64,000 nucleotides of DNA from Vibrio maritimus (GTDB lineage: Bacteria > Pseudomonadota > Gammaproteobacteria > Enterobacterales > Vibrionaceae): NCBI GenBank assembly GCA_003263775.1, contig JYJJ01000079.1:186001-250000 (forward strand), written 5' to 3'. A program made the position numbers and the translations under genes. The notes under the pieces are model-generated. The model ran no database searches. It worked only from the letters and a program-made list of their open reading frames with translations, and was not told the origin of the DNA. Every line of letters begins with the position of its first letter. Within the stretch, counting starts at the first letter, position 1. Shown piece after piece: positions 38,964 through 47,988 of this stretch.

Positions 38964-38994
38964 CATCCTGTAGTTATTATTTTGTTACAGGATG
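38964..38994 (+). promoter_or_regulatory. Leader hairpin just before gltS
   Basis: CATCCTGTA (38964-38972) and TACAGGATG (38986-38994) form a perfect 9-bp stem with a 13-base loop, ending 8 bases before the gltS start codon and next to its AGG ribosome site. It could limit ribosome access or end upstream transcripts. No T tract follows, which favours a translational role. Confidence 0.5.
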
Positions 38995-39002
38995 TAGGTA
39001 CT

Positions 39003-40228
39003 ATGATAATTGAAGACGGTGTGATTCATATCGATTCTTTTCTAGCGGTGACCATGGGCATTATTGTTTTGTTTGTGGGGCGCAGGCTTAATCAGGTTGT
39101 GGGGTTTCTAAAGGAGTTTAGTATCCCAGAGCCTGTATCGGGTGGTATTGTTTTCTCGGTATTGTTCGCACTCTTCCACATGGCAACGTCGCTTGAAGTC
39201 TCTTTTGATTTGATGGCTCGCGACGTGCTCTTGGTTTACTTCTTCACCACTATTGGTATTAACGCCAGCTTGGGCGATTTGATGAAAGGCGGTAAGCCAC
39301 TCATTATTTTGCTGGCGATTACCGTCGGCTATATGTTGATCCAAAACGTCACGGGTATTACCGTGGCAACGGCCTTTGGTTTAGAGCCGGTAGCAGGTCT
39401 TCTCAGTGGTACGGTATCTCTGATTGGCGGCCACGGTACCGCAATTGCTTGGGCACCAAAAATTCAAGAGCAGTTTGCCCTCAATACAGCGATGGAAATT
39501 GGTATTGCGAGTGCCACCTTTGGTTTGATTCTGGCCAGTATCATGGGCGGCCCAATCGCTAAGTTCCTGATCAAACGTTATGACCTTAAGCCTGCTGAAG
39601 AACAACACTTAGATGTGGGTGTTGCTGATAACAAACCAGAGCCAAAAATCACCTCTTATGATTTCCTTGATGCCATGCTCGCCATTCACACCTGTATTAT
39701 TGTCGGTGTGTTCCTCAATGAAGGGGTAGAGTATCTTGGTCTACAACTGCCTCTGTTCGTGACCTGTCTATTTGCAGGTATCATCCTTTCGAACATTGTC
39801 CCGCACAACTATCCACGCATAACTGGCACAAAATGGCCAGCTAACAAACCGGCTGTGGCGTTGATTGCCGACATGTCGCTGGGTGCGTTCTTGGCGATGT
39901 CACTGATGAGTATGCAGCTTTGGACACTAGTAGATTTGGCAGGACCGATATTTGCCATTCTCGGCGCACAATTTGTGGTCGCGATTTTGGTTAACCTGTT
40001 CATCATTTTCCCAGCGATGGTAAAAACTACGATGCAGCCGTTATCTGTTCAGGCTTTGGCGGTATTTCACTAGGCTCGACTCCGACAGCGATGGCTAACA
40101 TGTCTGCCGTGGCACAAAAGTACGGTAACTCGCATCAAGCGTTTATTGTAGTGCCGCTGGTTTGTGCGTTCTTTATCGACTTGGCTAATGCGTTCATTAT
40201 TCCTTACTTTATGGGGGTTTTGGCTTAA
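39003..40228 (+). CDS. gltS: Sodium/glutamate symporter (frame broken once)
   Basis: A GltS-family sodium:glutamate symporter of the inner membrane. Family signatures are visible: FLKEFSIPEPVSGGIVFSVL, SGTVSLIGGHGTAIAWAPK and IGIASATFGLILASIMGGPI. One G is missing at 40019-40020; with it the end reads AMGKNYDAAVICSGFGGISL, then GSTPTAMANMSAVAQKYG, the second conserved GltS repeat, and stops at 40228. This gives about 408 residues, a normal length. ATG 39003 (MIIEDGVIHIDSFLAVTMGI) is chosen over an upstream TTG because TAGG precedes it and the family starts there. Confidence 0.92.
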
Positions 40229-40296
40229 AGGTTTTATGACTTAAGCTAAAAAACGCCCAGGTTACTTGGCATAAACCTTGGTGGTATTAAAAATAG

Positions 40297-40325
40297 AAGG
40301 AGCTCATTGTGAGCTCCTTTTTTAT
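40297..40325 (+). terminator. Rho-independent terminator after gltS
   Basis: AAGGAGCTCA (40297-40306) and TGAGCTCCTT (40310-40319) with a 3-base loop, followed by a T run. It lies about 70 bases after the restored gltS stop. Confidence 0.88.
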
Positions 40326-40740
40326 TAGGTATTGCTAGTAGGATGTGTTGGCTAATTTAATTGTGCCCCGTCGTTAGTGAGAGGAAATGTTTTTCATAAT
40401 CTGTCTTTATGCAAAATACTCGCGCCTATTACCTCTTTATTAATGTCAAGATTATGCAAGAAAAGTAATTTTGATGTTGACTAATGGCTCAGGAAGAGTC
40501 GAGTTAACCGAGCGATAATTGCCATATCAATACATAATTAATGATTGTGTTTTTATTAAAATCTAAGCTTACATACCTATACAGAATAGTGTTTGATTGG
40601 ATTTACTTAGCCTGTGACAATGCGCTGGCAACACGGTTATTGCCGTTATTGTATTAATCTTAAATAAACTATTTATATTTTAACATTTTGACTTATCCGT
40701 GCTGCATTATGTTAAACATTTATCTATCAAGGTTATATTG
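40326..40740. other. A+T-rich intergenic region before the lipoprotein gene
   Basis: About 415 bases with no convincing open frame on either strand. It is markedly A+T-rich, like the gene that follows, and presumably holds that gene's promoter. I see no strong hairpin or repeat in it. Confidence 0.5.
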
Positions 40741-42174
40741 ATGAAAAAAACAGTAATTATGACAATGTTGTCGTTATCGCTTTCTGCTTGTGGTGGTGGC
40801 AGCAGTGATGAACCAAATACAAAAGCGCCTGCTCCGAGTCTAAATGAACCTACGGTGGCAGTAGAAGAGTTTGGTGATGTGAAATACGATTTTTCTAAGG
40901 CATTTAAGGATTACAGCGAGGCTGTTGCGGTACTAGATACACAGTCTATTGCGTACGGCGTAACCGTTAATAACAGAAAAAGGCTTTTAATTGATTCAGA
41001 TGGTAACCTTATTGATTTCTTTATTCATGCTGAACCTGCAAATAGCACCTCAAAGTGTAAACTAGAGCCGATACGCCCAACTCTCAATACCGATTTTGAC
41101 TTCTTTGATGTAAAACGTCTTGGTAATGAAGAGCTATATCAGGTGTCAATGAGAGGTTTCCCCTCTACGTTCAATGAAAATACTTGTGACTATAAAAAAG
41201 TTGACCGCTCCAAAGAGATGGTATTGCTAGCTAATGCTGAAGGTGATGTCAAAGAACTCAATTTTGATATCGAAACTATTATTACTAGTTCGCAGTTAGA
41301 TATTAACTCTTCGGGTAAAACACTAGCTATATCTACGTCTGGAGATGTTTATGAGTTATCACTGGAGGATATCACGAATGAGCCTACATATAAAAAAATC
41401 GCCTCTACCGGAAATAATCGTTGGCAGTATGCAACATCTAGTCTGCTAATGACAAAAGAAGACCAGTTTATTATTGAGTTCTATGCTCTTGATGAAAATA
41501 AAAGCTACAAGTTTATATCTAATGATCGAATTAATAAACAAGGTATTTCACAATATATGGATGCGCCATATATATCAGACTACCACGATAAATACTATGT
41601 ACTCTCAGTGAGTGCTAATAATAATGACGTAGGTCGGTCGGGAGAAATTCCGAAATCCCTATTATTAGGCTTTGATCAAGTTAAACCATATAAACTGTAT
41701 CCAACTACTTGCAAGGTTGTTGAATATAATAGCAATGAGTACACAATTTATCGTCCAGAGCATAGTCAACTTTTCCCTGATGGCTCTCAGCCTTTTGACG
41801 GTTATAATGGTTTATTAAAGGCAGAAGTAATCCCGGAACACTTGACGTGTCGCTCCGAAAACGGCCGTTACCTTGCTGTACAACAAATTTTGTTTAGCGA
41901 AGATGAAAGCGAAGATGAAAGCGAAGATGAAGATGATGAGGGTTTTGAATTAGGCGATTATACTTTATACACCTTTGATACCAAAGTTATTTCTTATTCG
42001 CTTGATACAAAATACATTGCCAATACTCTTTACACTAAAGCAGGTGACTACCACCTTGGTGAGCAGGAAGTTTTCAAATTGTCTCCAGATTCTGGAGAAA
42101 TAATATCATTGGGTGAATTGTACAATCTACCTGAAAATAGCTGGGTTTCTGAAATTAGCCCGATTAATTTGTAG
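40741..42174 (+). CDS. Orphan acidic lipoprotein
   Basis: A 477-residue lipoprotein of unknown family. The signal is MKKTVIMTMLSLSLSAC with lipid-bearing Cys at residue 17, then a GGGSS spacer. ATG 40741 is taken over an upstream in-frame ATG at 40699 since the signal peptide begins here. The mature part is beta-rich, and several short stretches recall a propeller (LLIDSDGNLIDFF; ANAEGDVKELNFD; STSGDVYELSLED), but I cannot assign a family. Near residue 390 lies an acidic repeat (three copies of SEDE) encoded by a 12-base tandem repeat. The gene is richer in A+T than its neighbours, suggesting later acquisition. Confidence 0.7.
   Translation: MKKTVIMTMLSLSLSACGGGSSDEPNTKAPAPSLNEPTVAVEEFGDVKYDFSKAFKDYSEAVAVLDTQSIAYGVTVNNRKRLLIDSDGNLIDFFIHAEPANSTSKCKLEPIRPTLNTDFDFFDVKRLGNEELYQVSMRGFPSTFNENTCDYKKVDRSKEMVLLANAEGDVKELNFDIETIITSSQLDINSSGKTLAISTSGDVYELSLEDITNEPTYKKIASTGNNRWQYATSSLLMTKEDQFIIEFYALDENKSYKFISNDRINKQGISQYMDAPYISDYHDKYYVLSVSANNNDVGRSGEIPKSLLLGFDQVKPYKLYPTTCKVVEYNSNEYTIYRPEHSQLFPDGSQPFDGYNGLLKAEVIPEHLTCRSENGRYLAVQQILFSEDESEDESEDEDDEGFELGDYTLYTFDTKVISYSLDTKYIANTLYTKAGDYHLGEQEVFKLSPDSGEIISLGELYNLPENSWVSEISPINL
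41896..41931 (+). repeat. 12-base tandem repeat (x3) inside the lipoprotein gene
   Basis: AGCGAAGATGAA is repeated exactly three times at 41896-41907, 41908-41919 and 41920-41931. It encodes SEDE units in frame, so copy-number changes would lengthen the acidic patch without breaking the gene. Confidence 0.95.
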
Positions 42175-42237
42175 TAAAGGGCAATGAATATAAAAAAGAC
42201 AATACTGCTAGTCATTAGAAACAACTAAAACTACCAT

Positions 42238-42263
42238 AAAGCCCATCCGTTAGGATGGGCTTA
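42238..42263 (+). terminator. Hairpin terminator after the lipoprotein gene
   Basis: AAGCCCATCC (42239-42248) and GGATGGGCTT (42253-42262) form a perfect 10-bp stem with a 4-base loop. It lies 64 bases after the stop; the T tract is short, so strength is uncertain. Confidence 0.7.
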
Positions 42264-42360
42264 TGAAGAAGTGACAGAGTTTTTACACATGCTTCAGTAA
42301 TGATAAGACCATTCCTTATCTTAAGGTTCTAAATGGGGTCAAAAGGTCTTTATCTTTTCT

Positions 42361-42400
42361 GTTGAAAAGTATGTTGAAAAGTATGTTGAAAAGTATGTTG
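42361..42400. repeat. Intergenic 12-base tandem repeat (x3.3)
   Basis: GTTGAAAAGTAT is repeated at 42361-42372, 42373-42384 and 42385-42396, then GTTG. It lies in the 520-base gap between the lipoprotein gene and the amylase terminator, where no gene is supported. The rest of the gap is unremarkable apart from the two terminator hairpins. Confidence 0.95.
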
Positions 42401-42574
42401 TAATCTTCGTTAGGGGCTAAAAATTACAGTCAGCTTATTTGCTTAGTTTAAGGTGTGTGCGATGAATAGATTATGTATCGAGTGCGGAATGAAGGGCAAC
42501 TAGGTAATTGCGCTACCAATTTTCAATTGTGTGTCAGAGCTTTTTGCCAAAGAATCACGAATCAAAATTTTGTT

Positions 42575-42614
42575 GCAGTAAAAGCCTCAATAGTCTTTTC
42601 AGGTCTATTGAGGC
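42575..42614 (-). terminator. Terminator after the amylase gene
   Basis: GCCTCAATAG (42584-42593) and CTATTGAGGC (42605-42614) form a perfect 10-bp stem. On the minus strand it is followed by TTTTACTG. It lies 80 bases after the amylase stop. Confidence 0.82.
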
Positions 42615-42694
42615 GTTTGGACACATCTGCTAAATCGGAATCTAGGTAATTTCAATGGCTTGACTAGGTTCCCTTATCTCTAATTTAACGTTGG

Positions 42695-44754
42695 CTACTT
42701 ACCAAAGTAAGCCACAATCACCTTGTCACCCCCAAGCTCTCTAGAGAACACATAAGCACTGTCATTCGCAATTTCGGTATGCTTACCCGCACCTACAGCC
42801 GGGTGACGGTCTCTGAATTGACCAACAGTTCGCCAGTGTTCGAGCAGTGCTTTCTTATCATCACTCAGTGTCCACACCATGTCGGAGCGAGTGCCTTGGT
42901 GGAAGTCGTCGGCATATGGGCCAATATTTCTACCCACTTCATCACCGTAATACACCTGAATCGCGCCGGGGCTTAAAAGTAAGACATTCGCTGCGTTTTT
43001 CTGCATGGTGTAGTCTTTGAAACGGCTGAAGAAAAGCTCGGTATCATGGGAAGACATGTAGCTCACTGGGTTAAAGTCATCCGACTCTTGAATTGAGTTG
43101 GCGTAGCTTTGGTAGGTGTCCGCCATTTGGCTGAAACATGCCGCGCCTTTATCCAGTTTTTTCTGCATATCAAAGTTGATGAGCGCATTAAAGCCGTCGT
43201 CAAAATAGGGACTGCGATATGCACTGTGTCCCCAGACTTCACCCATCATCCAGAAAGGTTGTCCAGATTGATTGTTGTCTTTTCGCCACTGCTCTAGGCT
43301 TTGCGTAGCTTGTGCTTTTAGCCTCTTCCAAACTTCGCCTTCTACGTGCTTCACGGTATCGACACGGTAACCATCAACACCAAAGCGTTTTACCCAGTCC
43401 GTTTGCCATTCAATCAGATAATCGGCAACGGTGTAATTGTCACGTTTGGCAACGCGGGTTCCGGGGTTATCAAGCAGCCACTGCGGAGGTGTTACCGCTT
43501 TGGTTGATTCGGTTTTAAAGTCAGGAAGACCGGCAAGCGACAGGGTAATGTCACTCGAACCTGGTTTGTCGTAGCCCGGCAAACCGGTACGAACCCAATC
43601 TGCGCCCCACCAGTGGCTCCATTCTTCGCTTTGGTAGTTAATATTGCTGTGATAGCTGTGCCAGTTTTCAGAAGGTTTAGGTTGCCACTTAGCAAACATT
43701 GCTGGTAACTGGTGCTCTGGCTTGAGTACGTTGAGGTCATCATATTGAATGTCGGCGAGTGTTGAATAGCAGGGTGGTTAATGACCGCATCCAGCAATAC
43801 TTTGATGCCGCGTTTATGTGCTTCATCAACAAGACGTTTTAAGTCATCGTCGTTACCGAAGCTTTCATCGATCTTGGTGAAGTCACGAGTCCAGTAGCCA
43901 TGGTAGCCATAGAATGGGAATGAACCGCTGTCGCCACCGCCAACAAATCCATGCACTTGCTCGACAATCGGTGATAGCCAAATCACATTAGTACCAAGTG
44001 ATTGGATGTAATCAAGCTTTTCGGTAATGCCATTAAGATCGCCACCGTGGAAAGTGCCGATGTTGTCTTTACCATCAGATTGGCGGCCATATGGCTGTGG
44101 TTCACCTGGATTGGAATTGTTGAATCTATCTACCATCACGAAGTAGATGTTGGCATTGCGATAGTTTAGGGCGTCAGACAGGTCAGCAGTGTCGACAGGC
44201 TCTAGTAGAGTCAAGCCCCCAGACGCCGCGTTTGGTACTACCGTCACTTTGCCGCCTTTTACTGTGACTATATCTCCAGTGAAGACGTCTTTTAGCTTAG
44301 TGCCGTCGGCATAGGTATCGCCGACAGCAATAGTCTGTGCCTCGTTTGGTAATGCTGCGCATTGAACGTTAGGAATAGGGCGCTTGAACTCTTTCTTAGC
44401 GACTTTCTTAGGTTGCCTTTTGAATACTAAAGACTTGGTTTCTTCGTCGTAGCTAAAGGAGTAATCACCGGTAAAACGGATGTTAAGAGGCAGAATTGAG
44501 TCTTCGCCACACAACAGAGGAATCGGTGTATTGAACTTAATTTTGCTAGGCAGTTGATGATCGCAGCTGCCATCAATGCCCGACACTTTTAATTGGTACT
44601 TATCTTTGGTTAGTGGTATCACCAACGGCTCATCTGCCGTTATAGGATAGTCACGGCTGGTGGTTGAAGTTGAAACCGTGATATTAGGTGATGCTAGCAG
44701 CCCAGGCGAGGCTAGTAGCATGCAAGCAAGTAGGGTCTTATGTTTCATGCTCAT
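42695..44754 (-). CDS. malS: Periplasmic alpha-amylase MalS-like (frame broken once)
   Basis: A GH13 alpha-amylase exported by a signal peptide (MSMKHKTLLACMLLASPGLL, then AS). Catalytic landmarks are all present: FVMVDRFNNSNPGEP, VLLDAVINHPG, FGVDGYRVDTVKHVEG (nucleophile Asp), FWMMGEVWGH (acid Glu) and YMSSHDTELFFSRF (transition-state Asp). The N-terminal 150 residues form a beta domain as in E. coli MalS. One C is missing near 43770 (NHPGYSTLADIQYDDLNVLK restored). The repaired length is about 686 residues, close to MalS. It cleaves maltodextrins in the periplasm. Confidence 0.9.
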
Positions 44755-44945
44755 TCCATTTTTTGTAGTTTTCCGAGGCTAATATAAAACGCATCCATGT
44801 CAGTCACATCCTTCTCATCGCCTACGCCTTAGAATTTGCGCCTGCTCACAAAATGACCTTAGTGTGGGCGTAATTCAGAGGGAGGAGGGGAGCAGCGGTA
44901 TATCTTGCTAGTCTTGGGTATCAGAGTTAACCCCGTGAGATTGAA

Positions 44946-45497
44946 ATGAAGCCATTGTTCGCCTTACTACTGCTTGCCTTTAGCCATAACGTCCTCGCTA
45001 TTGAGCTTTGGCCGAGTCAATATGTTGCGGGTCTACAGCCTATAAAGACGCTTGCTGATGTAGAGAGCCTTACAGAGCTATATGACTGCGGAGAAATAGA
45101 GCGTCAGGAGTTTTGTGCTTTTGAGCAAAGCTATCGCGGCATTGAGCTTGATGTGGTTATTTCAGTCAATTCAGACGGTGATGTTACTGAGGTTAACTAC
45201 TCTTTTCCTTTTAGTGTGCATGACTTTACTTATGTTCAAACCGCTTTGCGCAAAGACAGCTATCACTTGGTTGAGGTCAAAATTGGTGATGAAATACTCA
45301 CTGTCGAAGAATTGATCAATCAGGGCACGGCTCAAACTGCGGATAAGAAACTGGTTGAATTTTTGAACTTACATCCCACTTTTGTGTCCAAACAGTTTAC
45401 CTGGATCAGGAAAAATGAGATTCAGAATACGTTAGCAACAAAGACGCTATTAATGACCAGTGACGCTGAGCGCATTCATTTGATTTGGAATCGTTAG
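44946..45497 (+). CDS. Hypothetical periplasmic protein
   Basis: A 183-residue protein with a signal peptide (MKPLFALLLLAFSHNVLA before IELWPSQYVAGL). The mature part has two cysteines close together (YDCGEIERQEFCAFEQSY) that may pair. I do not recognise the family. It stands alone, divergent from the amylase, with a 190-base shared upstream region and no terminator-like hairpin close to its end. Confidence 0.65.
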   Translation: MKPLFALLLLAFSHNVLAIELWPSQYVAGLQPIKTLADVESLTELYDCGEIERQEFCAFEQSYRGIELDVVISVNSDGDVTEVNYSFPFSVHDFTYVQTALRKDSYHLVEVKIGDEILTVEELINQGTAQTADKKLVEFLNLHPTFVSKQFTWIRKNEIQNTLATKTLLMTSDAERIHLIWNR

Positions 45498-45631
45498 CTG
45501 AGCAAGCGTGTTAAACACAGCAAGCTCATCGATGTTACTCAGAGAATGTCACACAACGGTCTTACGGTTGTCATTTCACTGTTACATAAGAAACGTAACG
45601 TGAGATGCGTAAAGTTTAGAAGGAGTTAACC

Positions 45632-45724
45632 ATGAAAAAGATGAGACGTGCACAACTGCATCGTTGTCGTATTCAGTACTGGAAAGAAACGAACCAGAAA
45701 GCGACGAGCAAAGATAAAGCATAA
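45632..45724 (+). CDS. Conserved-looking 30-residue basic protein
   Basis: A perfect AAGGAG ribosome site at 45620-45625 lies 6 bases before ATG 45632. The product is 30 residues (MKKMRRAQLHRCRIQYWKET, then NQKATSKDKA), strongly basic, with one Cys and one Trp. A clean terminator follows 28 bases after the stop. Position between an ideal ribosome site and a terminator argues for a real monocistronic gene in spite of the size. The function is unknown; a nucleic-acid or ribosome-associated role is a guess from charge only. Confidence 0.65.
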   Translation: MKKMRRAQLHRCRIQYWKETNQKATSKDKA

Positions 45725-45752
45725 TCAATACTTTACATACCAAGACGTGAAG

Positions 45753-45780
45753 CCAGCATCCTTAATTATGCTGGTTTTTT
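45753..45780 (+). terminator. Rho-independent terminator after the 30-residue gene
   Basis: CCAGCAT (45753-45759) and ATGCTGG (45768-45774) with an 8-base loop, then TTTTTT. A clean, strong terminator. Confidence 0.88.
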
Positions 45781-45837
45781 CGTGTTTGGGGTTTTTCTTA
45801 TAGACAGTATTCTCATCTCGCCCTACAATCGCCTCGT

Positions 45838-46042
45838 TTTGGGGAGTAGTCACCCGTTTATTTGTCGTCATCTCGTTAAGTTAGTGCTGTTATAGCAATC
45901 AACTTATCCGGCAAATATAAGTGTTTTCATAACGCTTTGACGAGACCAACGCAATCAAAGGCTCAGCGCATTCGTGTGCTGGTGTGTTATTGGTTTGCGG
46001 AAGGTCGCCTAAAATAGTCCCGTCCTTCCGCCCGGAGGACTT
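45838..46042 (+). promoter_or_regulatory. yybP-ykoY-type manganese riboswitch before the TerC gene
   Basis: The leader contains the two sequence hallmarks of this riboswitch class: GGGGAGTAG at 45841-45849 and GACGAGACCAACGCAATC around 45940-45957. It is followed by TerC/Alx, a known target. Downstream, GCGGAAGG (45997-46004) pairs with CCTTCCGC (46024-46031), which ends 2 bases before the GGAGG ribosome site, an arrangement that can control translation. The element fills the whole 5' leader; its exact 3' edge is uncertain. Confidence 0.8.
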
Positions 46043-46990
46043 ATGAGCCCATCTATCTATCTTGGCTTCCTGCTGCTGACTCTTGCGTTAGTCGCATTGG
46101 ATATCTATCAAACTCGCGGCGGTCAAATTACCATTCGTAAAGCGGCGATTTGGAGCGGTTTTTGGTTTGTACTGGCATTCGTGTTTGCTGCAACCATCTA
46201 TCTATTTTGGCATGTGTACGCGCCAGACAGCGATTACAGCGCAGAAAAAGCAACGGTCTCGTTTCTAACTGGCTATTTGCTTGAAAAATCGCTCAGCGTC
46301 GACAACCTATTTGTATTCGCTATCATCTTTCACCAGTACTCTGTACCTCAGCACTTGCGTCCGCGTGCGCTACTGTGGGGTGTGATTGGTGCGTTGGTAC
46401 TGCGCGCTATCATGATCAGTGTCGGTGCTCAGTTGCTTGCTCAGTTCCACTGGGTCATGTATCTGTTTGCCGCTTTCTTGATTTGGACGGGTATCCAATT
46501 GGCGCGTGACCATGGTGATGATGAAATCAATCCACTTCCAGAGCGATTGATTAGAAAACTGTTGCCGGTGACGGACTCGTATCATGGCAATAGCTTGTCG
46601 ATTGTTGAAAATGGCAAGCGAGTGTTTACCCCTATGCTGGTGGTAATAGGTGTGATTGCCTTTATGGATATTTTGTTTGCGCTCGACTCTATCCCGGCGA
46701 TCTTTGCTGTGACTCGTGAGCCGTTCCTTGTGTTGGCAGCAAACGTGTTTGCTCTGCTTGGATTGCGTTCGCTCTATTTTGTTCTTGAAGGCATGATGAA
46801 CCGATTCGTGTACCTCAAACCAGCGCTTTCTTTCATTATGATATTTATTGGTATCAAGATGGCATTGGTAGGATCGCCTTGGGAAATTCCAACTTGGTTC
46901 TCCTTGTGTGTGATTTTATTCACCATGACAGCGGCATCAATTGCATCACTGTACAAAGAAAAACAACAGCTCAAGCTTGTTAATAAATAG
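46043..46990 (+). CDS. alx: TerC/Alx-family membrane protein, manganese-linked
   Basis: A 315-residue multi-helix inner-membrane protein of the TerC/Alx family. Family marks are LTGYLLEKSLSVDNLFVFAI, IFHQYSVPQHLRPRALLWGV, VIAFMDILFALDSIPAIFAV and LLGLRSLYFVLEGMMNRF, with conserved acidic residues inside the membrane. Members are linked to manganese export or handling and to alkaline response, and the Mn riboswitch before it supports this. GGAGG precedes the ATG. It is the only gene in its transcript. Confidence 0.92.
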   Translation: MSPSIYLGFLLLTLALVALDIYQTRGGQITIRKAAIWSGFWFVLAFVFAATIYLFWHVYAPDSDYSAEKATVSFLTGYLLEKSLSVDNLFVFAIIFHQYSVPQHLRPRALLWGVIGALVLRAIMISVGAQLLAQFHWVMYLFAAFLIWTGIQLARDHGDDEINPLPERLIRKLLPVTDSYHGNSLSIVENGKRVFTPMLVVIGVIAFMDILFALDSIPAIFAVTREPFLVLAANVFALLGLRSLYFVLEGMMNRFVYLKPALSFIMIFIGIKMALVGSPWEIPTWFSLCVILFTMTAASIASLYKEKQQLKLVNK

Positions 46991-47008
46991 AGCTAACGGT
47001 AAATGCGT

Positions 47009-47040
47009 AAAACCTCCCATTTTTTGGGAGGTTTTTGTTT
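47009..47040 (+). terminator. Terminator after the TerC gene
   Basis: AAACCTCCCA (47010-47019) and TGGGAGGTTT (47025-47034), followed by TTGTTT. It begins 20 bases after the stop. Confidence 0.9.
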
Positions 47041-47279
47041 ATCATTTTTCTAACAAAACATACTTATAGAGTGCTATATGGAATGTTTATTCACCAAATT
47101 GTTTGTTTTGGGTATAAAAATTCACCACAAATAAATAGGTGTACATAGAGGTTGTTAAAGATTTGTTTTATTAGAAAATCTAATCTGAAATGCCAAATTT
47201 TGTCATTTTTTAAACAGCGTTTTTTTGCCTAACATTGTCACCAACAACAACGAGTTACCAAGTTTCAAGAGAGGCAATC

Positions 47280-47471
47280 ATGGCACAAGCAGTGAACATC
47301 GAAACCATCGCTATCGCACCCTCTATGGATAAGAAGACCTACGCGGTTAACTTCAAAGGATTGATTGCACACTTACTAGATATTCTGTTCGGCAAAGGCG
47401 AAGTTGAAGCAACCTACTACGCGAACGAACTATCTAGCCACATGCAGCGTGATATCGGCATCAATCGATAA
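47280..47471 (+). CDS. DUF1127-like small protein
   Basis: A 63-residue protein (MAQAVNIETIAIAPSM...) with AGAGG before ATG 47280. Its C-terminal end, ELSSHMQRDIGINR, matches the DUF1127 (YjiS-like) pattern of L-x-D/R-I-G-hydrophobic-x-R. DUF1127 proteins have been tied to RNA binding and stress in other bacteria, but the role is not settled. It has its own 240-base A+T-rich upstream region and its own terminator. Confidence 0.7.
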   Translation: MAQAVNIETIAIAPSMDKKTYAVNFKGLIAHLLDILFGKGEVEATYYANELSSHMQRDIGINR

Positions 47472-47484
47472 ACACAAGCATGAT

Positions 47485-47515
47485 AAAAAGCACCTTTATA
47501 AAGGTGCTTTTTTTG
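47485..47515. terminator. Terminator, likely bidirectional
   Basis: AAAGCACCTTTA (47487-47498) and TAAAGGTGCTTT (47499-47510) form a perfect inverted repeat followed by TTTTT on the plus strand and preceded by A's that give a T tract on the minus strand. It lies between two convergent small genes. Confidence 0.88.
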
Positions 47516-47536
47516 TATCTGACGTAAACAAAATTA

Positions 47537-47734
47537 AGCGCTGAAGCCACCACGTTGCTGTAGCTGTTTGACCAATGCGACTCGCTCACATTCTAGCGGA
47601 TTTGGAGTGACTAGCGTTGTATGGGTAGCCAAGCCATTCTTAGTGGCTGCTGCTATTTTTTTATCTGCGACTGGCGCTGAAACAAAAATAGGCGTGGAAA
47701 CAAAAGCTGGACGCTTCATAGTGTCTAATCTCAT
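47537..47734 (-). CDS. Possible small hypothetical protein
   Basis: A 66-residue frame on the minus strand (MRLDTMKRPAFVSTPIFVSA...). GAGAAG lies immediately before ATG 47734, with an alternative ATG 47719. The composition and ending (NPLECERVALVKQLQQRGGF) look protein-like, and it is convergent with the DUF1127-like gene, sharing its terminator. There is no signal peptide and no known domain. Support is moderate only. Confidence 0.42.
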
Positions 47735-47988
47735 CTTCTCTACGTTAACTTAACATCATTATTTCAGTATGGACTGTCAATCACATCCCCCTTAATTTGA
47801 ATCGGTGGGGCGTAGTGTATTGGGCGTATTCCTTTATCTCAGGGCGAGCACGGATGAGTGTTTGGGCTTATATTGACCTTGAAAAATGCTCGTCAAATCA
47901 GATAAAACTGATTCATCGCAACATTCCAAGGGTTTCGATCCGTATTATGAGATGACTTGGGTTCGCAACCACTATAAAGGTGAAAATT

